Shown in pieces: positions 1 through 9,976 of a stretch of DNA of 62,833 nucleotides (the stretch's first letter is position 1; each line of letters starts with the position of its first letter). Source of the stretch: Desulfurococcaceae archaeon. Its GTDB lineage: Archaea; Thermoproteota; Thermoprotei_A; Sulfolobales; Desulfurococcaceae. The notes beneath the pieces are model-generated. The model was not told the DNA's origin and did no database searches. It worked only from the letters and a program-made list of their open reading frames with translations. The stretch lies in contig JAJHQS010000004.1 of assembly GCA_020833225.1 (NCBI GenBank), forward strand, positions 1-62,833. The letters are read 5' to 3'. The translations under genes and the position numbers were made by a program.

Positions 1-588
1 GCTTTTGAGAAAATGTTAATATATGCAAGTAGATTCATAGAAGAATATCGCAAATTACTAAGCTCTAGGATTAGTAAGTATATCTATGAAGACCCTAATG
101 CTACTAAGCCGACAATAAATCCAGGTGGTGTATTGATATCGCCTGGAGCAGTGAACATTGTGCCAGGTGTTTCTGGTTTTAGCGTAGATCGAAGGCTTAT
201 TATAGAGGAGCGTGTAGAAGATGTAGTTAATGAAATTGAGCAATTAGCTAACCGTGTAAGTGGTGAGCTAGGTATGATTACTAGTGTAGAGTTTATTGAA
301 AAGTCTAATCCAGCATACACGCCCGAAGACTCATTACTGGTAAGACTATTAAAAACTTCCGTAAAAAGTGTTCTAGGATTAGAACCTAAAACTACTATAT
401 GTGTTGGTGGATTAGATCTAAAATACTACACATCTGTAGGTATACCTGCTATTGCCTATGGTCCTGGTACTGTAGGCGTAGCTCATAAACCAGATGAATA
501 CATTGAGCTAGAAGATCTAAAGAAGAGCATTAGTGTTTATGTAGACTTTATTAAACGACTTGAAAAAAGTACTAAAAGTAAATATTAA
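1..588 (+). CDS. M20-family metallopeptidase (ArgE/DapE type), C-terminal part
   Basis: Partial gene: the frame is open from base 1, so the N-terminal half lies outside the window. The visible 195 residues hold the end of the lid/dimerisation domain (an SPGAVNIVPG stretch followed by a DRR triplet) and the return of the catalytic domain, with GPGTVGVAHKPDEY, whose histidine is a usual second-shell or metal ligand in M20 enzymes. Family members hydrolyse N-acyl amino acids (acetylornithine, succinyl-diaminopimelate, or LysW-lysine in archaea). The substrate cannot be decided from this half. It stands alone before the ppsA promoter region. Confidence 0.85.
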   Translation, partial: AFEKMLIYASRFIEEYRKLLSSRISKYIYEDPNATKPTINPGGVLISPGAVNIVPGVSGFSVDRRLIIEERVEDVVNEIEQLANRVSGELGMITSVEFIEKSNPAYTPEDSLLVRLLKTSVKSVLGLEPKTTICVGGLDLKYYTSVGIPAIAYGPGTVGVAHKPDEYIELEDLKKSISVYVDFIKRLEKSTKSKY

Positions 589-816
589 ATTAAGTTTAAA
601 AGCTCTCTATTATTGTTTTAATTAAACATTTTTTTGATTTCAGTCACTTAGAGCTAGTGTAAATTGATATGTTTGTTAAAATTATGAATATTAGTCACGA
701 AGAAATAACTATTAGAATGACCTGTTGCCATCGAAGACAACGCACTCTTTAGTAATAAAGACGTGAGCTCTATGAAGTGTGAAAAACGCCGATTAAATAC
801 GGGTGGATGATATTCC

Positions 817-828
817 TTATTTTTATAA
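817..828 (+). promoter_or_regulatory. TATA box of ppsA
   Basis: TTATTTTTATAA lies about 47 bases before the ppsA start and fits an archaeal TATA element. The rest of the 286-base spacer (589-874) shows no gene I can support. Confidence 0.55.
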
Positions 829-874
829 CCCCCTCTTTTCATTATAACTCGTAAAAAGTTGTGTGTGATTCTAG

Positions 875-3406
875 TTGATTAGTAAAGAGAATAGATTTGT
901 ACTCTGGCTTGAAGAAGTTAGAAAAGAAGATACACCTTTAGTTGGAGGTAAAAATGCTAATTTAGGGGAAATGATGGCTGTAGGTATACCGGTACCACCG
1001 GGTTTTGCCATAACAGCCTATGCTTTTAGGTACTTCCTTGAGAAGACAGGTCTTAGTGAGAAAATATATGAAATGTTGAAGAAACTAGATGTTAATAATA
1101 CTAAAGAGCTTGAAGAGACTACTAGGAGGATTAGAGAGATGATATTAGCTCAGCAAATGCCACCGGAGATCGAAGAGGAGATCAGGAGATATTACCACGA
1201 CCTCGCTAAAAAGTTAAACATAGAGCCAAGTAAGCTGAGAGTAGCTGTTAGAAGCAGTGCAACAGCTGAAGACTTGCCAGAAGCTAGCTTTGCTGGACAA
1301 CAAGACACGTATTTAAATGTCTATGGAGCTGACGCTGTTGTAGAGTATGTTAAGAGGTGTTGGGCAAGTCTCTTCACAGCTAGGGCTACATTTTATAGAG
1401 TAGCCCATGGTATACCACACGAGAGAACACATATGAGTGTAACAGTACAGAAAATGGTTAACAGTAGAGCTGCAGGTGTAATGTTCACACTTCACCCTGT
1501 TACAGGCGATGAGAATGTGATTGTTATAGAGAGTGGATGGGGTCTTGGAGAAGCAGTCGTTGGAGGTAAAGTTATACCAGACGAATTTATCGTAGAGAGG
1601 GGTTCTTTTAGAATAATTGAGGAGAAGATTAATAAAAAGACTTTCATGGTGACATTTGATCCCTCAATTGGGAGAAATGTACACCTCCATTGGGATGAGG
1701 AGAAACAGGCGTGGATTAGTGAGGAGGGAGTAGAATCATCAGCTCCTCTAGCTAAAATAGCTAGGCCAGAAGCCCCCTCATTAACTAGGGAGGAGGTTAA
1801 GAGACTTGCAGAGCTTGGTGAGCTTATATATAAGCACTATGGTAGACACATGGATATTGAGTGGGCTGTAGATGCCGATCTACAGTTCCCGCAAAATGTC
1901 TTTATAGTTCAAGCTAGACCTGAGACTGTGTGGAGTATAAAGAAAGCTAAAGAAGCTGAAAAACAGACAACAACTGTAGTTCCACTAGTTAAGAAGATTG
2001 TTAAATTATCTGAGGCTAAAGTAGTCGTTAGGGGATTACCAGCTAGTCCTGGTGTAGCTGCTGGTATTGCGAGAGTCCTCTTTAACCCAAAAAGCCCTGA
2101 AGCTATGGAGTTTAAGCAGGGCGACATACTTATTACGAGAATGACTGATCCTGACTGGGTTCCATTAATGAAGAAAGCTGCCGCCATTGTAACAGATGAA
2201 GGCGGCATGACGAGTCATGCAGCAATAGTTAGTAGAGAACTTGGTATTCCATGTGTTGTTGGCACTGGTAACGCCACGAAGGCTATAGTGACAGGTACAG
2301 AGATCACGGTTGATGGTGGCAGAGGAATTGTCTATGAGGGTATTGTAGAGGATCTTGTAAAGCCTAAAGTTGAGGTTTCACTGCCAACACCACCAGGAGG
2401 CGTAGTTACAGCTGTTGGTATTAGTCCAGAGCAGCTTTTACCACTATACCCAGTAACAGCCACAAAGATCTACATGAATCTTGGTGAACCAGATGCTATT
2501 GATAAATACAAAGAATTACCGTTTGACGGCATTGGACTTATGAGGATAGAATTTGTGATATCAGATTGGGTTGGATATCATCCAATGTATCTTGTAGAGA
2601 CAGGTAAACCCGAGTTATTTATTAATAAGCTAGCAGAAGGTATAGCGAAAGTGGCTCAAGTAGTATATCCAAGACCTGTTGTTGTTAGATTTAGTGACTT
2701 TAAGACAAATGAGTATAGAGGACTAAAAGGCGGTGAGAAATATGAGCCTGAAGAGAGAAACCCGATGATAGGGTGGAGAGGGGTTTCAAGATATATTCAC
2801 CCGGGCTATGAACCAGGCTTTAGGCTGGAAGTGCGTGCTATTAGAAAAGTTAGAGAGGAGTTTGGATTAACAAATGTCTGGGTTATGTTGCCATTCGTGA
2901 GAACTACATGGGAGGTTGAGAGAGTATTAAAAATAATGGAGGAAGAAGGACTTAGGAGAAGTAGGGACTTTAAAGTCTGGGCTATGGCTGAAGTTCCAAG
3001 CATAGCATTACTTGTTGAAGAATTTGCTGAATTAGTAGACGGGTTTAGTATTGGTAGTAACGATCTCACGCAGCTTGTGTTAGGTGCAGATAGAGACAGC
3101 AATATACTTGCAGAAATGGGCTATTTTGATGAACGAGACCCCGCAGTATTAGAGGCTATAAGAATGATTATTAGAGGAGCACATAAGAAAGGGGCTACTG
3201 TTAGTATATGTGGACAAGCTCCAAGCGTCTACCCAGAAATAGTAGAGTTCCTTGTGAGAGAAGGTATTGATAGTATAAGTGTAAATCCAGATGCCATTAT
3301 TCCTACTAGAAGACTTGTTGCAAGCGTTGAGAGAAAGGTCATGCTTGAGAAACTAGAAAAAATCTTAGATAAGACTAAAGCGAAAAAAGCTAGAAAGTCA
3401 AGGTAG
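875..3406 (+). CDS. ppsA: phosphoenolpyruvate synthase
   Basis: Makes PEP from pyruvate, ATP and water for gluconeogenesis, or runs in reverse. The 843 residues show the order expected of the family: N-terminal ATP-grasp/PPDK domain ([10 protein letters not shown] near residue 24, [18 protein letters not shown] near 128), a swivelling phosphohistidine domain ([15 protein letters not shown] near 447, catalytic His), and a C-terminal PEP-binding TIM barrel ([19 protein letters not shown]). The start is TTG. The C-terminus ends in a charged helical tail rich in Lys and Glu. In Staphylothermus the homologue forms a giant ring-shaped complex (MAPS). Whether this one does cannot be seen from the sequence. 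Confidence 0.95.
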   Translation: MISKENRFVLWLEEVRKEDTPLVGGKNANLGEMMAVGIPVPPGFAITAYAFRYFLEKTGLSEKIYEMLKKLDVNNTKELEETTRRIREMILAQQMPPEIEEEIRRYYHDLAKKLNIEPSKLRVAVRSSATAEDLPEASFAGQQDTYLNVYGADAVVEYVKRCWASLFTARATFYRVAHGIPHERTHMSVTVQKMVNSRAAGVMFTLHPVTGDENVIVIESGWGLGEAVVGGKVIPDEFIVERGSFRIIEEKINKKTFMVTFDPSIGRNVHLHWDEEKQAWISEEGVESSAPLAKIARPEAPSLTREEVKRLAELGELIYKHYGRHMDIEWAVDADLQFPQNVFIVQARPETVWSIKKAKEAEKQTTTVVPLVKKIVKLSEAKVVVRGLPASPGVAAGIARVLFNPKSPEAMEFKQGDILITRMTDPDWVPLMKKAAAIVTDEGGMTSHAAIVSRELGIPCVVGTGNATKAIVTGTEITVDGGRGIVYEGIVEDLVKPKVEVSLPTPPGGVVTAVGISPEQLLPLYPVTATKIYMNLGEPDAIDKYKELPFDGIGLMRIEFVISDWVGYHPMYLVETGKPELFINKLAEGIAKVAQVVYPRPVVVRFSDFKTNEYRGLKGGEKYEPEERNPMIGWRGVSRYIHPGYEPGFRLEVRAIRKVREEFGLTNVWVMLPFVRTTWEVERVLKIMEEEGLRRSRDFKVWAMAEVPSIALLVEEFAELVDGFSIGSNDLTQLVLGADRDSNILAEMGYFDERDPAVLEAIRMIIRGAHKKGATVSICGQAPSVYPEIVEFLVREGIDSISVNPDAIIPTRRLVASVERKVMLEKLEKILDKTKAKKARKSR

Positions 3407-3475
3407 TAACTAGTAGTTATTTAGCCCATAGATCGCGTTAGGGCTTGTTTTTAACTTTCTTTAACTTTGAAGTAG

Positions 3476-3486
3476 TTTTTAAATAT
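3476..3486 (+). promoter_or_regulatory. TATA box of the cDPG-synthetase-like gene
   Basis: TTTTTAAATAT lies 47 bases before the ATG at 3533. A GAGGTG SD sits at about 3517-3522. The preceding T-rich tract (about 3448-3480) could also end the ppsA transcript. Confidence 0.5.
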
Positions 3487-3532
3487 TAACGACTCTTTTA
3501 TGATTATTAGAGGTATGAGGTGTTTTTGATAT

Positions 3533-4864
3533 ATGTCTAGGAGAGTAGTAATAATTGGAGCTAGTGGTAGGGATTATCATGTTTTTAATGTATATTTTAG
3601 GAATAACCCAGAGTATAAGGTAGTAGCGTTTCTTCAAACACAGATCCCTGGTGTTGCGGGCAGAAGATATCCGCCTTCACTAGCAGGTCCTATGTATCCT
3701 GAGGGTATACCAATAGTTAGTTTTGAACTTTTCGAAGACGTTGTGAAGAATTATAAGGTTGATGAGGCTGTATTAGCATATAGTGATTTAACGTACAGCG
3801 AACTTGGACACGTTCTCTCACGTGTACTGGCTACAGGAGTCTCGTTTAGAATTATTGGACCCTCAGAAAGTATGTTAGAGAGCTCTAAGCCTGTGATTTC
3901 AGTGCTTGGTGTGAAGACAGGTGTTGGCAAGAGCACAGTATCTAGAGAGGTTGCAGTTGAGCTTAGATCACGTGGACTTAGAGTAGGTATTGTGAGACAC
4001 CCCATGCCATATGGCGATTTAGAAAAAGAAGCAGTTGAAGTATTTCACACGCTAGAAGATCTTGATAAATATGAGGCCACGATTGAAGAAAGAGAAGAAT
4101 ACGAGCCATATTTAAAAATGGGCTTTAAAGTATATGCGGGAGTAGATTACGGTAAGATATTAAGTATTGTTGAACGTGAAAATGATGTAATACTCTGGGA
4201 TGGAGGTAATAATGATTGGTCATTTTATAGACCAGATTTCACAATCACAGTTGCAGACGCTATGAGGCCTGGTATAGAATTAAACGCGTATCCGGGTGAA
4301 ATCAATTTATACCTCGCAAATGCCGTTATCATTAATAAGTCGGATCAGGCGAAACCAGGGGCTTTAGAAGAAATAAAGAAAAACATTGCCTCGAGAAACC
4401 CTAAGGCACGTGTAAGTGTAGCTGTAAGCGACGTGGTGGTTGATAAACCAGAGCTACTCGAGGGTAAAAAAGCCTTAGTTATTGAGGATTCACCAACTAT
4501 AACACATGGTGGGCTTTCATACGCAGCTGGTTATGTTGCAGCTAAAAAGTATGGTGCTGAAATCATTGATCCAAGACCTTATGTGTCACCGTTTTTCAAG
4601 AGAATATATGAAGAATATCCACACATAGGCCCGGTACTTCCAAGTACTGGCTATACTCCAGAACAACTCGCGGAGCTCGAGAAAACTATTAATAATGCTC
4701 CGGTAGACGTTGTAGTGCTCGCCACACCTTCGGATATAACTAGGCTAGTTAGGATCAATAAGCCCGTTGTTCACGTATTCTATAGGTTAAAGATAATTGA
4801 AGGCCCGACTATAAGAGACTATATTGAAGAATTCTTAGAAAGAGCTAAGAAGAAGCTCACGTAA
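3533..4864 (+). CDS. cyclic 2,3-diphosphoglycerate synthetase-like P-loop GTPase
   Basis: A 443-residue cytosolic NTPase of the COG2403 type. The N-terminus is Rossmann-like (VVIIGASGRDYHVF) and a P-loop GVKTGVGKST lies near residue 126, followed by an NKSD motif near 268. Relatives are annotated as cyclic 2,3-diphosphoglycerate synthetases, which close 2-phosphoglycerate-derived 2,3-DPG into the thermoprotectant cDPG. Many archaea that are not known to make cDPG also carry this family, so the activity here is uncertain. It follows ppsA on the same strand with its own promoter, which fits a link to lower glycolysis. Confidence 0.8.
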   Translation: MSRRVVIIGASGRDYHVFNVYFRNNPEYKVVAFLQTQIPGVAGRRYPPSLAGPMYPEGIPIVSFELFEDVVKNYKVDEAVLAYSDLTYSELGHVLSRVLATGVSFRIIGPSESMLESSKPVISVLGVKTGVGKSTVSREVAVELRSRGLRVGIVRHPMPYGDLEKEAVEVFHTLEDLDKYEATIEEREEYEPYLKMGFKVYAGVDYGKILSIVERENDVILWDGGNNDWSFYRPDFTITVADAMRPGIELNAYPGEINLYLANAVIINKSDQAKPGALEEIKKNIASRNPKARVSVAVSDVVVDKPELLEGKKALVIEDSPTITHGGLSYAAGYVAAKKYGAEIIDPRPYVSPFFKRIYEEYPHIGPVLPSTGYTPEQLAELEKTINNAPVDVVVLATPSDITRLVRINKPVVHVFYRLKIIEGPTIRDYIEEFLERAKKKLT

Positions 4865-4878
4865 TTTTCAACAAACCT

Positions 4879-4891
4879 AATTATAAGTTTT
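4879..4891 (+). promoter_or_regulatory. TATA box of infB
   Basis: AATTATAAGTTTT lies about 100 bases before the chosen infB start. The leader would be about 80 bases, longer than usual here. Confidence 0.4.
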
Positions 4892-4993
4892 TTACACTTC
4901 ATATTAACTAACCTGTGACTTCCGTTAGCACGTAGAGCCATTATTCCTATTAGGGCGGCTTTCTATTATAGACACTCAGTGGGTGTATTGCTA

Positions 4994-6811
4994 TTGGAGA
5001 AGGCTAATGTATGGATAAGGCAACCTATTATCGTCGTGCTAGGTCACGTGGATCATGGTAAGACCACATTATTAGACAAAATTAGAGGTACAACTGTCGC
5101 TAAGAAGGAACCTGGTGAGATAACACAACATATAGGTGCTAGTATTGTACCCGTAAGTGTACTCGAGAAGATCTCAGCACCTCTGAGAAAAATTTTTCCA
5201 AAATTGAGAATAGAGATTCCGGGTTTACTCTTTATTGATACACCTGGACACGAATTATTTACTAGTTTAAGGCGTCGTGGAGGGAGTGTAGCAGATATAG
5301 CTATACTAGTAGTTGACATTATGGAGGGAATAATGCCTCAAACTGTAGAAGCTTTAATGCTACTTAGAGATAAAAGCGTACCTTTCGTCGTAGCAGCTAA
5401 TAAAATCGATAAGATACCTGGTTGGATTTCAACATTTGACGCTCCTTTTCTTGAAACTATGAAGAAGCAGAGTCAAAGAGCTCTAAATGAGCTTGAAAAA
5501 AGACTTTACATGATTATCGCTAAGCTCTACGAGTTCGGTTATCAAGCCGAGAGATTTGATAAAATTAGAGATTTTAAAACGACAATCCCGGTAGTACCAA
5601 TTTCTGCTAAAACTGGAGAAGGAGTACCAGAGCTCTTAGCACTAATAGCTGGGTTAGCACAACAGTTTATGAGGAAAAAACTCATTACTAGCGGAGAGCC
5701 AGCTAAAGGCGTTGTCTTAGAGGTTAAAGAGGAGCCGGGTCTTGGAGTGACACTTGATACTATAATATATGATGGCGTTATTCGCAGAAATGATATGTTT
5801 ATAGTAGCATCTAAGAGTGGATATATATTGACTCACGTGAGAGGACTACTATTGCCTAAACCATTGCAGGATATGAGAATGCCTGAGGGCAAGTTTCTCA
5901 GTGTTGAAGAAGTAGCAGCGGCTGCAGGTGTCAAAATAGTCGCGCCAGGTCTTGAGGAGGCCATTGCAGGTTCTTCTCTCTATGTTATACCTAGGGGCGA
6001 AGATATTGAGAACTATGTTAAGTTAATTCGTGAAGAAGTTTCACAAGCAATGTTTAAGGTGGAGGGTGATGGCGTAGTAGTTAAAGCAGATACTCTTGGA
6101 TCGCTTGAAGCAATAGTAACTGCTTTAAAGAGGGAAAATATACCAATAAGGTTAGCAGACGTTGGCAATGTCTCGAAGAATGATGTTATAGAGGCAAGCG
6201 TCGTTAAGAAGTCTAAGCCTGAATATGGTGTAATATTAGCTTTTAATGTTAAAGTGCTTGAAGAAGCTAAAGAACTCGCTGAGAAGGAGCGAATACCGAT
6301 ATTTTCAGATAATGTAATCTACAGGTTGCTTGAAAACATGTTAAAGTGGACGAAAGAATATAAGTTAATGGAGAAAATGAAAATCCTAGAATCTCTTGTA
6401 AGACCAGCAAAAATTAAAATTATACCCGGTTACGTTTTTAGACGCAGTGATCCAGCGATTGTCGGCATAGAGGTCTTAGAAGGGACGATCAAACCTGGTT
6501 ACCCCCTTATGCGTTCAGATGGCGTTTCAATTGGCAATATAATGCAGATTAGAGACAGAGACAACGTGCTTAAAGAGGCTAGAAAAGGTCAACGAGTAGC
6601 AATAAGTATTAAGGGTAAAATACTCATTGGTCGCCATGTCGACGAAGGAGACGTGCTCTACACTGATATACCCAGAGAACACGTTACACAATGGTTAACG
6701 CTTTATCAGGAAGAGCTTACTGATGATGAGAAGAAGGCGTTAAAAGAAATTATTAATATTAAGAGGTCCTCAGACCCCCTTTACGGTATGGTGTTTCAAC
6801 AAGCAACTTAA
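4994..6811 (+). CDS. infB: translation initiation factor aIF5B (IF2-like)
   Basis: GTPase that promotes ribosomal subunit joining and initiator tRNA binding. G1 is GHVDHGKTTLLDKIRG, G3 is DTPGHE, and G4 is NKID. These are followed by domains II, III and IV of the usual archaeal length (about 600 residues). No intein interrupts G1. I start it at TTG 4994 because GGGTG at 4981-4985 is the only SD with normal spacing (8 bases). GTG 4979 and TTG 4988 are in frame but overlap or touch that SD. The next gene downstream is L24e on the other strand. Confidence 0.93.
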   Translation: MEKANVWIRQPIIVVLGHVDHGKTTLLDKIRGTTVAKKEPGEITQHIGASIVPVSVLEKISAPLRKIFPKLRIEIPGLLFIDTPGHELFTSLRRRGGSVADIAILVVDIMEGIMPQTVEALMLLRDKSVPFVVAANKIDKIPGWISTFDAPFLETMKKQSQRALNELEKRLYMIIAKLYEFGYQAERFDKIRDFKTTIPVVPISAKTGEGVPELLALIAGLAQQFMRKKLITSGEPAKGVVLEVKEEPGLGVTLDTIIYDGVIRRNDMFIVASKSGYILTHVRGLLLPKPLQDMRMPEGKFLSVEEVAAAAGVKIVAPGLEEAIAGSSLYVIPRGEDIENYVKLIREEVSQAMFKVEGDGVVVKADTLGSLEAIVTALKRENIPIRLADVGNVSKNDVIEASVVKKSKPEYGVILAFNVKVLEEAKELAEKERIPIFSDNVIYRLLENMLKWTKEYKLMEKMKILESLVRPAKIKIIPGYVFRRSDPAIVGIEVLEGTIKPGYPLMRSDGVSIGNIMQIRDRDNVLKEARKGQRVAISIKGKILIGRHVDEGDVLYTDIPREHVTQWLTLYQEELTDDEKKALKEIINIKRSSDPLYGMVFQQAT

Positions 6812-7133
6812 AAACTAACCACATACTCTTAAGTACGGGGTTTCTTCAGGGTTGTTCTTAAGTCTATGGTTTTATGACCATCGCTTCATCTCATCTCGTA
6901 TTATAGTTTCTTAAGGCAACATCGGCTGAAAAGATTTAGGAGCATTTAAAATATATCACATCTAAGATGTGATATGAGATATCTCGTTGTCTAAATCTAA
7001 AATTTAGTAATCGTGAAAAGCTTTCTCGTTAAAACAATTTAAACAAGAATAACTTGTAAGCTTGAAAGATGATTCGTTGAGGTTATCTCCGTCTTTTATG
7101 GATAGTCGAAAGTAGTAACCACAGGTTTTCTGC
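6812..7133. other. gene-free spacer with palindrome and orphan TATA element
   Basis: A 322-base gap between infB and rpl24e (convergent). I see no credible protein gene. It contains a TATA-like stretch (TTTAAAATATA, about 6945-6955) immediately before a perfect 23-base palindrome (6953-6975), then about 150 bases of AT-rich sequence with no reading frame. A short RNA or a regulated, now lost, gene are possible. Nothing shows which. Confidence 0.45.
6953..6975. repeat. perfect inverted repeat, 11-base arms around one base
   Basis: ATATCACATCT, a single A, then AGATGTGATAT. The symmetry and the overlap with a TATA-like run are what a dimeric transcription factor operator looks like. It could equally form a short hairpin. 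Confidence 0.6.
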
Positions 7134-7319
7134 TTACTTTGATTGTTGCCTATATTTTAACGTCCACTTGAGTTTTCTTGGATCTCTCTTTAATTTGTAG
7201 TTTTTAAAGCATTTACTACTACAAAACCACATTATTGTTCCATCGTTAAACACGTACATTAATCCTCTTCCAGGTTCTATATCGCTGTTACAAAATGAGC
7301 ACTTTAAAACTCTAGGCAA
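7134..7319 (-). CDS. rpl24e: 50S ribosomal protein L24e
   Basis: Small zinc-ribbon ribosomal protein. [11 protein letters not shown], then [16 protein letters not shown], give the four zinc cysteines and the family's basic tail. The start is TTG at 7319, 7 bases after the GAGGTG SD. A GTG at 7328 is in frame but is part of that SD. It is divergent from rps28e, although the two genes are usually in one operon in archaea. Confidence 0.9.
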   Translation of the reverse strand: MPRVLKCSFCNSDIEPGRGLMYVFNDGTIMWFCSSKCFKNYKLKRDPRKLKWTLKYRQQSK

Positions 7320-7358
7320 TAAGCACACCTCAACTCTCTTATAAGTGAGTATTTTTAA

Positions 7359-7368
7359 TACTTAAAAG
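7359..7368 (-). promoter_or_regulatory. TATA box of rpl24e
   Basis: On the minus strand CTTTTAAGTA stands about 40 bases before the L24e start. It is in the divergent spacer shared with rps28e. Confidence 0.45.
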
Positions 7369-7393
7369 TGTTACTATATAGTTAATGAATAGT

Positions 7394-7404
7394 GAATATA
7401 AGTA
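7394..7404 (+). promoter_or_regulatory. TATA box of rps28e (candidate)
   Basis: GAATATAAGTA is 34 bases before the TTG start and would give a leader of under 10 bases. ACTATATAGTTAA at 7373-7385 is an alternative that would leave room for the SD at about 7420-7427, so the second may be the true box. Confidence 0.35.
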
Positions 7405-7437
7405 TGAGACAAGTAGTTGAGGAAGGTGTTTTGATTA

Positions 7438-7710
7438 TTGAGTGAAGAAACTCGTGAAGTAAGAAAGGTGGTATTTGAACCCCCAAGTATTAATGTAGTT
7501 GAGGAAATAGGGTTTCCAGCTGAAGTTATTCAAATTATTGGGAGAACAGGGGTTACAGGTGAAATAACTCAAGTTAGAGTAAGAGTTTTAGAGGGCCGTG
7601 ATAAGGGTAGAGTTATAACTAGAAACGTGCGAGGTCCTGTGAGGATAGGAGACATAATAATTCTGAGAGAAACAGAGAGGGAAGCTAGAAAACTTACAGT
7701 AAGGAGATAG
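7438..7710 (+). CDS. rps28e: 30S ribosomal protein S28e
   Basis: Ninety residues with the S28e core ([19 protein letters not shown], then [12 protein letters not shown]) and a basic C-terminus. It has a 20-residue N-terminal extension rich in Glu and Val that is longer than in many S28e proteins. The start is TTG after a GGAAGGTG SD. It is convergent with rpl7ae. Confidence 0.93.
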   Translation: MSEETREVRKVVFEPPSINVVEEIGFPAEVIQIIGRTGVTGEITQVRVRVLEGRDKGRVITRNVRGPVRIGDIIILRETEREARKLTVRR

Positions 7711-7766
7711 TATTTTAAAAATTAAATTATTTTACTCGTTTATTTTTATTTATTTTATCATGACCA

Positions 7767-8150
7767 TTATCTTGATTGTGTACGGATTTGTTGAACTTGT
7801 TTAATTATCTCCTCAACAATATCTTTCGCTCCTCCTGGATCAATTATAGCTACTGATGCAGCTGCAACTTCTATGCCTGCGGCTTCGCCAAGTCTCTTTT
7901 TACTTGGCACATAAGTATAGGGTATTTTCTTCTCATCGCAGAGTATTGGTAAATGGCCTACTATTTCCGGGGGATCTACGTCTTCAGCTATAACTACCAG
8001 TTTTGCCAAGCCTCGCTCAACAGCTTTAGTAGTCTCATTTGTGCCCTTTTTCACTTTTCCTCCCGTCTCTCTAGCTCTTTTTACAGCTTCATATGTTTTC
8101 TCGGCTAGTTCTTGAGGTACCGTGAACTTTACGTAGAACGGCTTAGACAT
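7767..8150 (-). CDS. rpl7ae: ribosomal protein L7Ae (kink-turn binding)
   Basis: A 127-residue L7Ae with [14 protein letters not shown] and [14 protein letters not shown] motifs that read kink-turn RNA. In archaea it serves the 50S subunit, box C/D and H/ACA guide RNPs and RNase P. The start is ATG with a strong AGGAGG SD. A TATA-like CTTTATAAGG (8207-8216, minus) lies inside the end of gltX, so it probably has its own promoter. Confidence 0.95.
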   Translation of the reverse strand: MSKPFYVKFTVPQELAEKTYEAVKRARETGGKVKKGTNETTKAVERGLAKLVVIAEDVDPPEIVGHLPILCDEKKIPYTYVPSKKRLGEAAGIEVAAASVAIIDPGGAKDIVEEIIKQVQQIRTQSR

Positions 8151-8218
8151 GGTTCATCCTCCTCTCTTCTTCGTCTCCTGGTAAGTAATAGTAGACCTAA
8201 AAATTACCTTATAAAGCT

Positions 8219-9976
8219 TTACTCATGAGCATATATGAGAATTAATCTATCTCTGCTCACTTCGTCTACTCGCACAAAACCAATTCTATAAAGCTGTATA
8301 ATAGAGCCTACTTTTTCACTTAGAACTCTGCGTTCTAAATAAAATTGCTTTTTTAATACTTTGTATCCTTTAGTAATAATAACGTCCCCTACGATAGATT
8401 CTCCCCATAATACCCACTGCACAATAGGCGCGTTCAACTTCCTACTCTCCTCGTAACCAATACTATGTAATTCAGCAACGTAGACTGGAGTATCATTCCA
8501 TACATCTATGCGGCTTATTTTAAAGTTTGCTAAACCCATTAACCTGAAAACACTGTTCTTTATAGTAGAGAAGTCTGCTCGGGAAAGCATAACAATATCC
8601 CCACTCTTTATTCTATACACGTATTTCTCTTCTCTTGAAGGATGTATAGGTATAGATGCTTCTAGCTCTCCACTAAAACCACTTAGTTGTAGGTAAACAG
8701 GTTCTTCAACAGCCATATAACGATTTGCCACAGGATCTATTATTGACCTGTTCAACGCATAAAGATTTACTAAGCTTACTTTAGCATCTGTCTGCTTTAT
8801 TCCAACTTCTCTAATTAACTTCCAAATAGTTTCCCTAACTATTCCACGTCGTCTTAGAGCTTGTAAAGTTCCAAGCCTGGGGTCTGATAAGGATCTTATC
8901 CCCTCTTCTAACACTAATTTTCTCATTTTAGATTTACTTAGTACAAGACCTTCTAATGATAATCTACCAAAGTGTATTGTTTCAGGATATTTCCAGCCCA
9001 TATGTTTGTAAAGATATTTCTGTTTAATAGTGTTTGTTAAGTGTTCACGTGCTCTTAGAATGTGTGTAACCTCCATTAAGTGATCATCCACACCTGCAGC
9101 AAAATTATACGTGGGCCAGACAATATACTTATCGCCTACTACGGGGTGCGGTGTTTTTGAAGTATCAATGACTCTAAGAGCGATCCAATCTCTCACACTT
9201 ACATCAGGGTGACTTAGATCTGTTTTAACCCTCAGAACAGCTTCTCCCTCACTGTAATAACCCTCTAACATCTTGTCAAATTCCTCTAAGTGTTTTTCTA
9301 CCGGCAACTCTCTATGAGGACATGCCTTGCCTTGCACTCTAAGAGTCCTAATAGTCTTAGAGTCACATAAATCAATGTAAGCGCCGCCACGCTCTATAAG
9401 CTTTCTTGCAATTCCATAAAATAGTGGTAATCTAAGACTCTGTATATATTCTTCATTCCACGTTATTCCAAGCCACTTTAGATCTTCTTTAATAGTATTA
9501 TATGCTTCAGGATATGGGGCTTTTATCCTCGGATCGGTGTCTTCAAATCTTAAGATCATTTTACCCTTATACATCTCAGCATACCAGTAGCTAAGTAGTG
9601 CTGGCCTAGCATTACCAAGGTGTAGTGGGAAGTCGGGATTCGGAGCAAGCCTTGTTACAACTTTACCCTCGACAGCCCCATGTAAAGGTGGGAGTACTTT
9701 CTCTCGCTCTATGTGTCTTTCCTCGAGGAGTTCGGGCCAATTTTCTCTGGCTATCTTCTCTAATTCTTCATATGTTAACTTATTGACCCCCTCTACAATG
9801 TTTTTAATGACTTCTATACACTCCTTTATCTTACCCCTGATCTCAGGTAACTCTCCAATAACTTTTGACACTACAGCTTTGAGGTCGGCTTTTCCACCAT
9901 GCTTAACAGCATTTATAACAGCGTGTTTAAATGAAATCTCACGCACTTTTTCCAATAATGACTCGTCTATATTCAC
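8219..9976 (-). CDS. gltX: glutamyl-tRNA synthetase (archaeal type)
   Basis: Class I enzyme that charges tRNA-Glu. It may also charge tRNA-Gln for later transamidation, as usual in archaea. HIGH-like HLGN in APNPDFPLHLGNARP lies near residue 113, and a KMSKS-like LSKSK near 347. The C-terminal beta-barrel anticodon domain matches the archaeal/eukaryotic class. Length 585 is normal. The GTG start overlaps the preceding gene by 38 bases. It is the last gene of the MEMO-fni-DUF2118-gltX operon. Confidence 0.94.
   Translation of the reverse strand: MNIDESLLEKVREISFKHAVINAVKHGGKADLKAVVSKVIGELPEIRGKIKECIEVIKNIVEGVNKLTYEELEKIARENWPELLEERHIEREKVLPPLHGAVEGKVVTRLAPNPDFPLHLGNARPALLSYWYAEMYKGKMILRFEDTDPRIKAPYPEAYNTIKEDLKWLGITWNEEYIQSLRLPLFYGIARKLIERGGAYIDLCDSKTIRTLRVQGKACPHRELPVEKHLEEFDKMLEGYYSEGEAVLRVKTDLSHPDVSVRDWIALRVIDTSKTPHPVVGDKYIVWPTYNFAAGVDDHLMEVTHILRAREHLTNTIKQKYLYKHMGWKYPETIHFGRLSLEGLVLSKSKMRKLVLEEGIRSLSDPRLGTLQALRRRGIVRETIWKLIREVGIKQTDAKVSLVNLYALNRSIIDPVANRYMAVEEPVYLQLSGFSGELEASIPIHPSREEKYVYRIKSGDIVMLSRADFSTIKNSVFRLMGLANFKISRIDVWNDTPVYVAELHSIGYEESRKLNAPIVQWVLWGESIVGDVIITKGYKVLKKQFYLERRVLSEKVGSIIQLYRIGFVRVDEVSRDRLILIYAHE

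Noticed and set aside
654-842. Minus-strand 62-codon frame in the spacer before ppsA
   Set aside because: No SD, odd composition, and the ppsA TATA box lies inside it.
4994-6811. Intein in infB
   Set aside because: The G1 motif and the rest of the protein are continuous.
7060-7130. Possible box C/D guide RNA (AGATGAT near 7068)
   Set aside because: C box has mismatches and no proper D box or internal C'/D' pair could be found.
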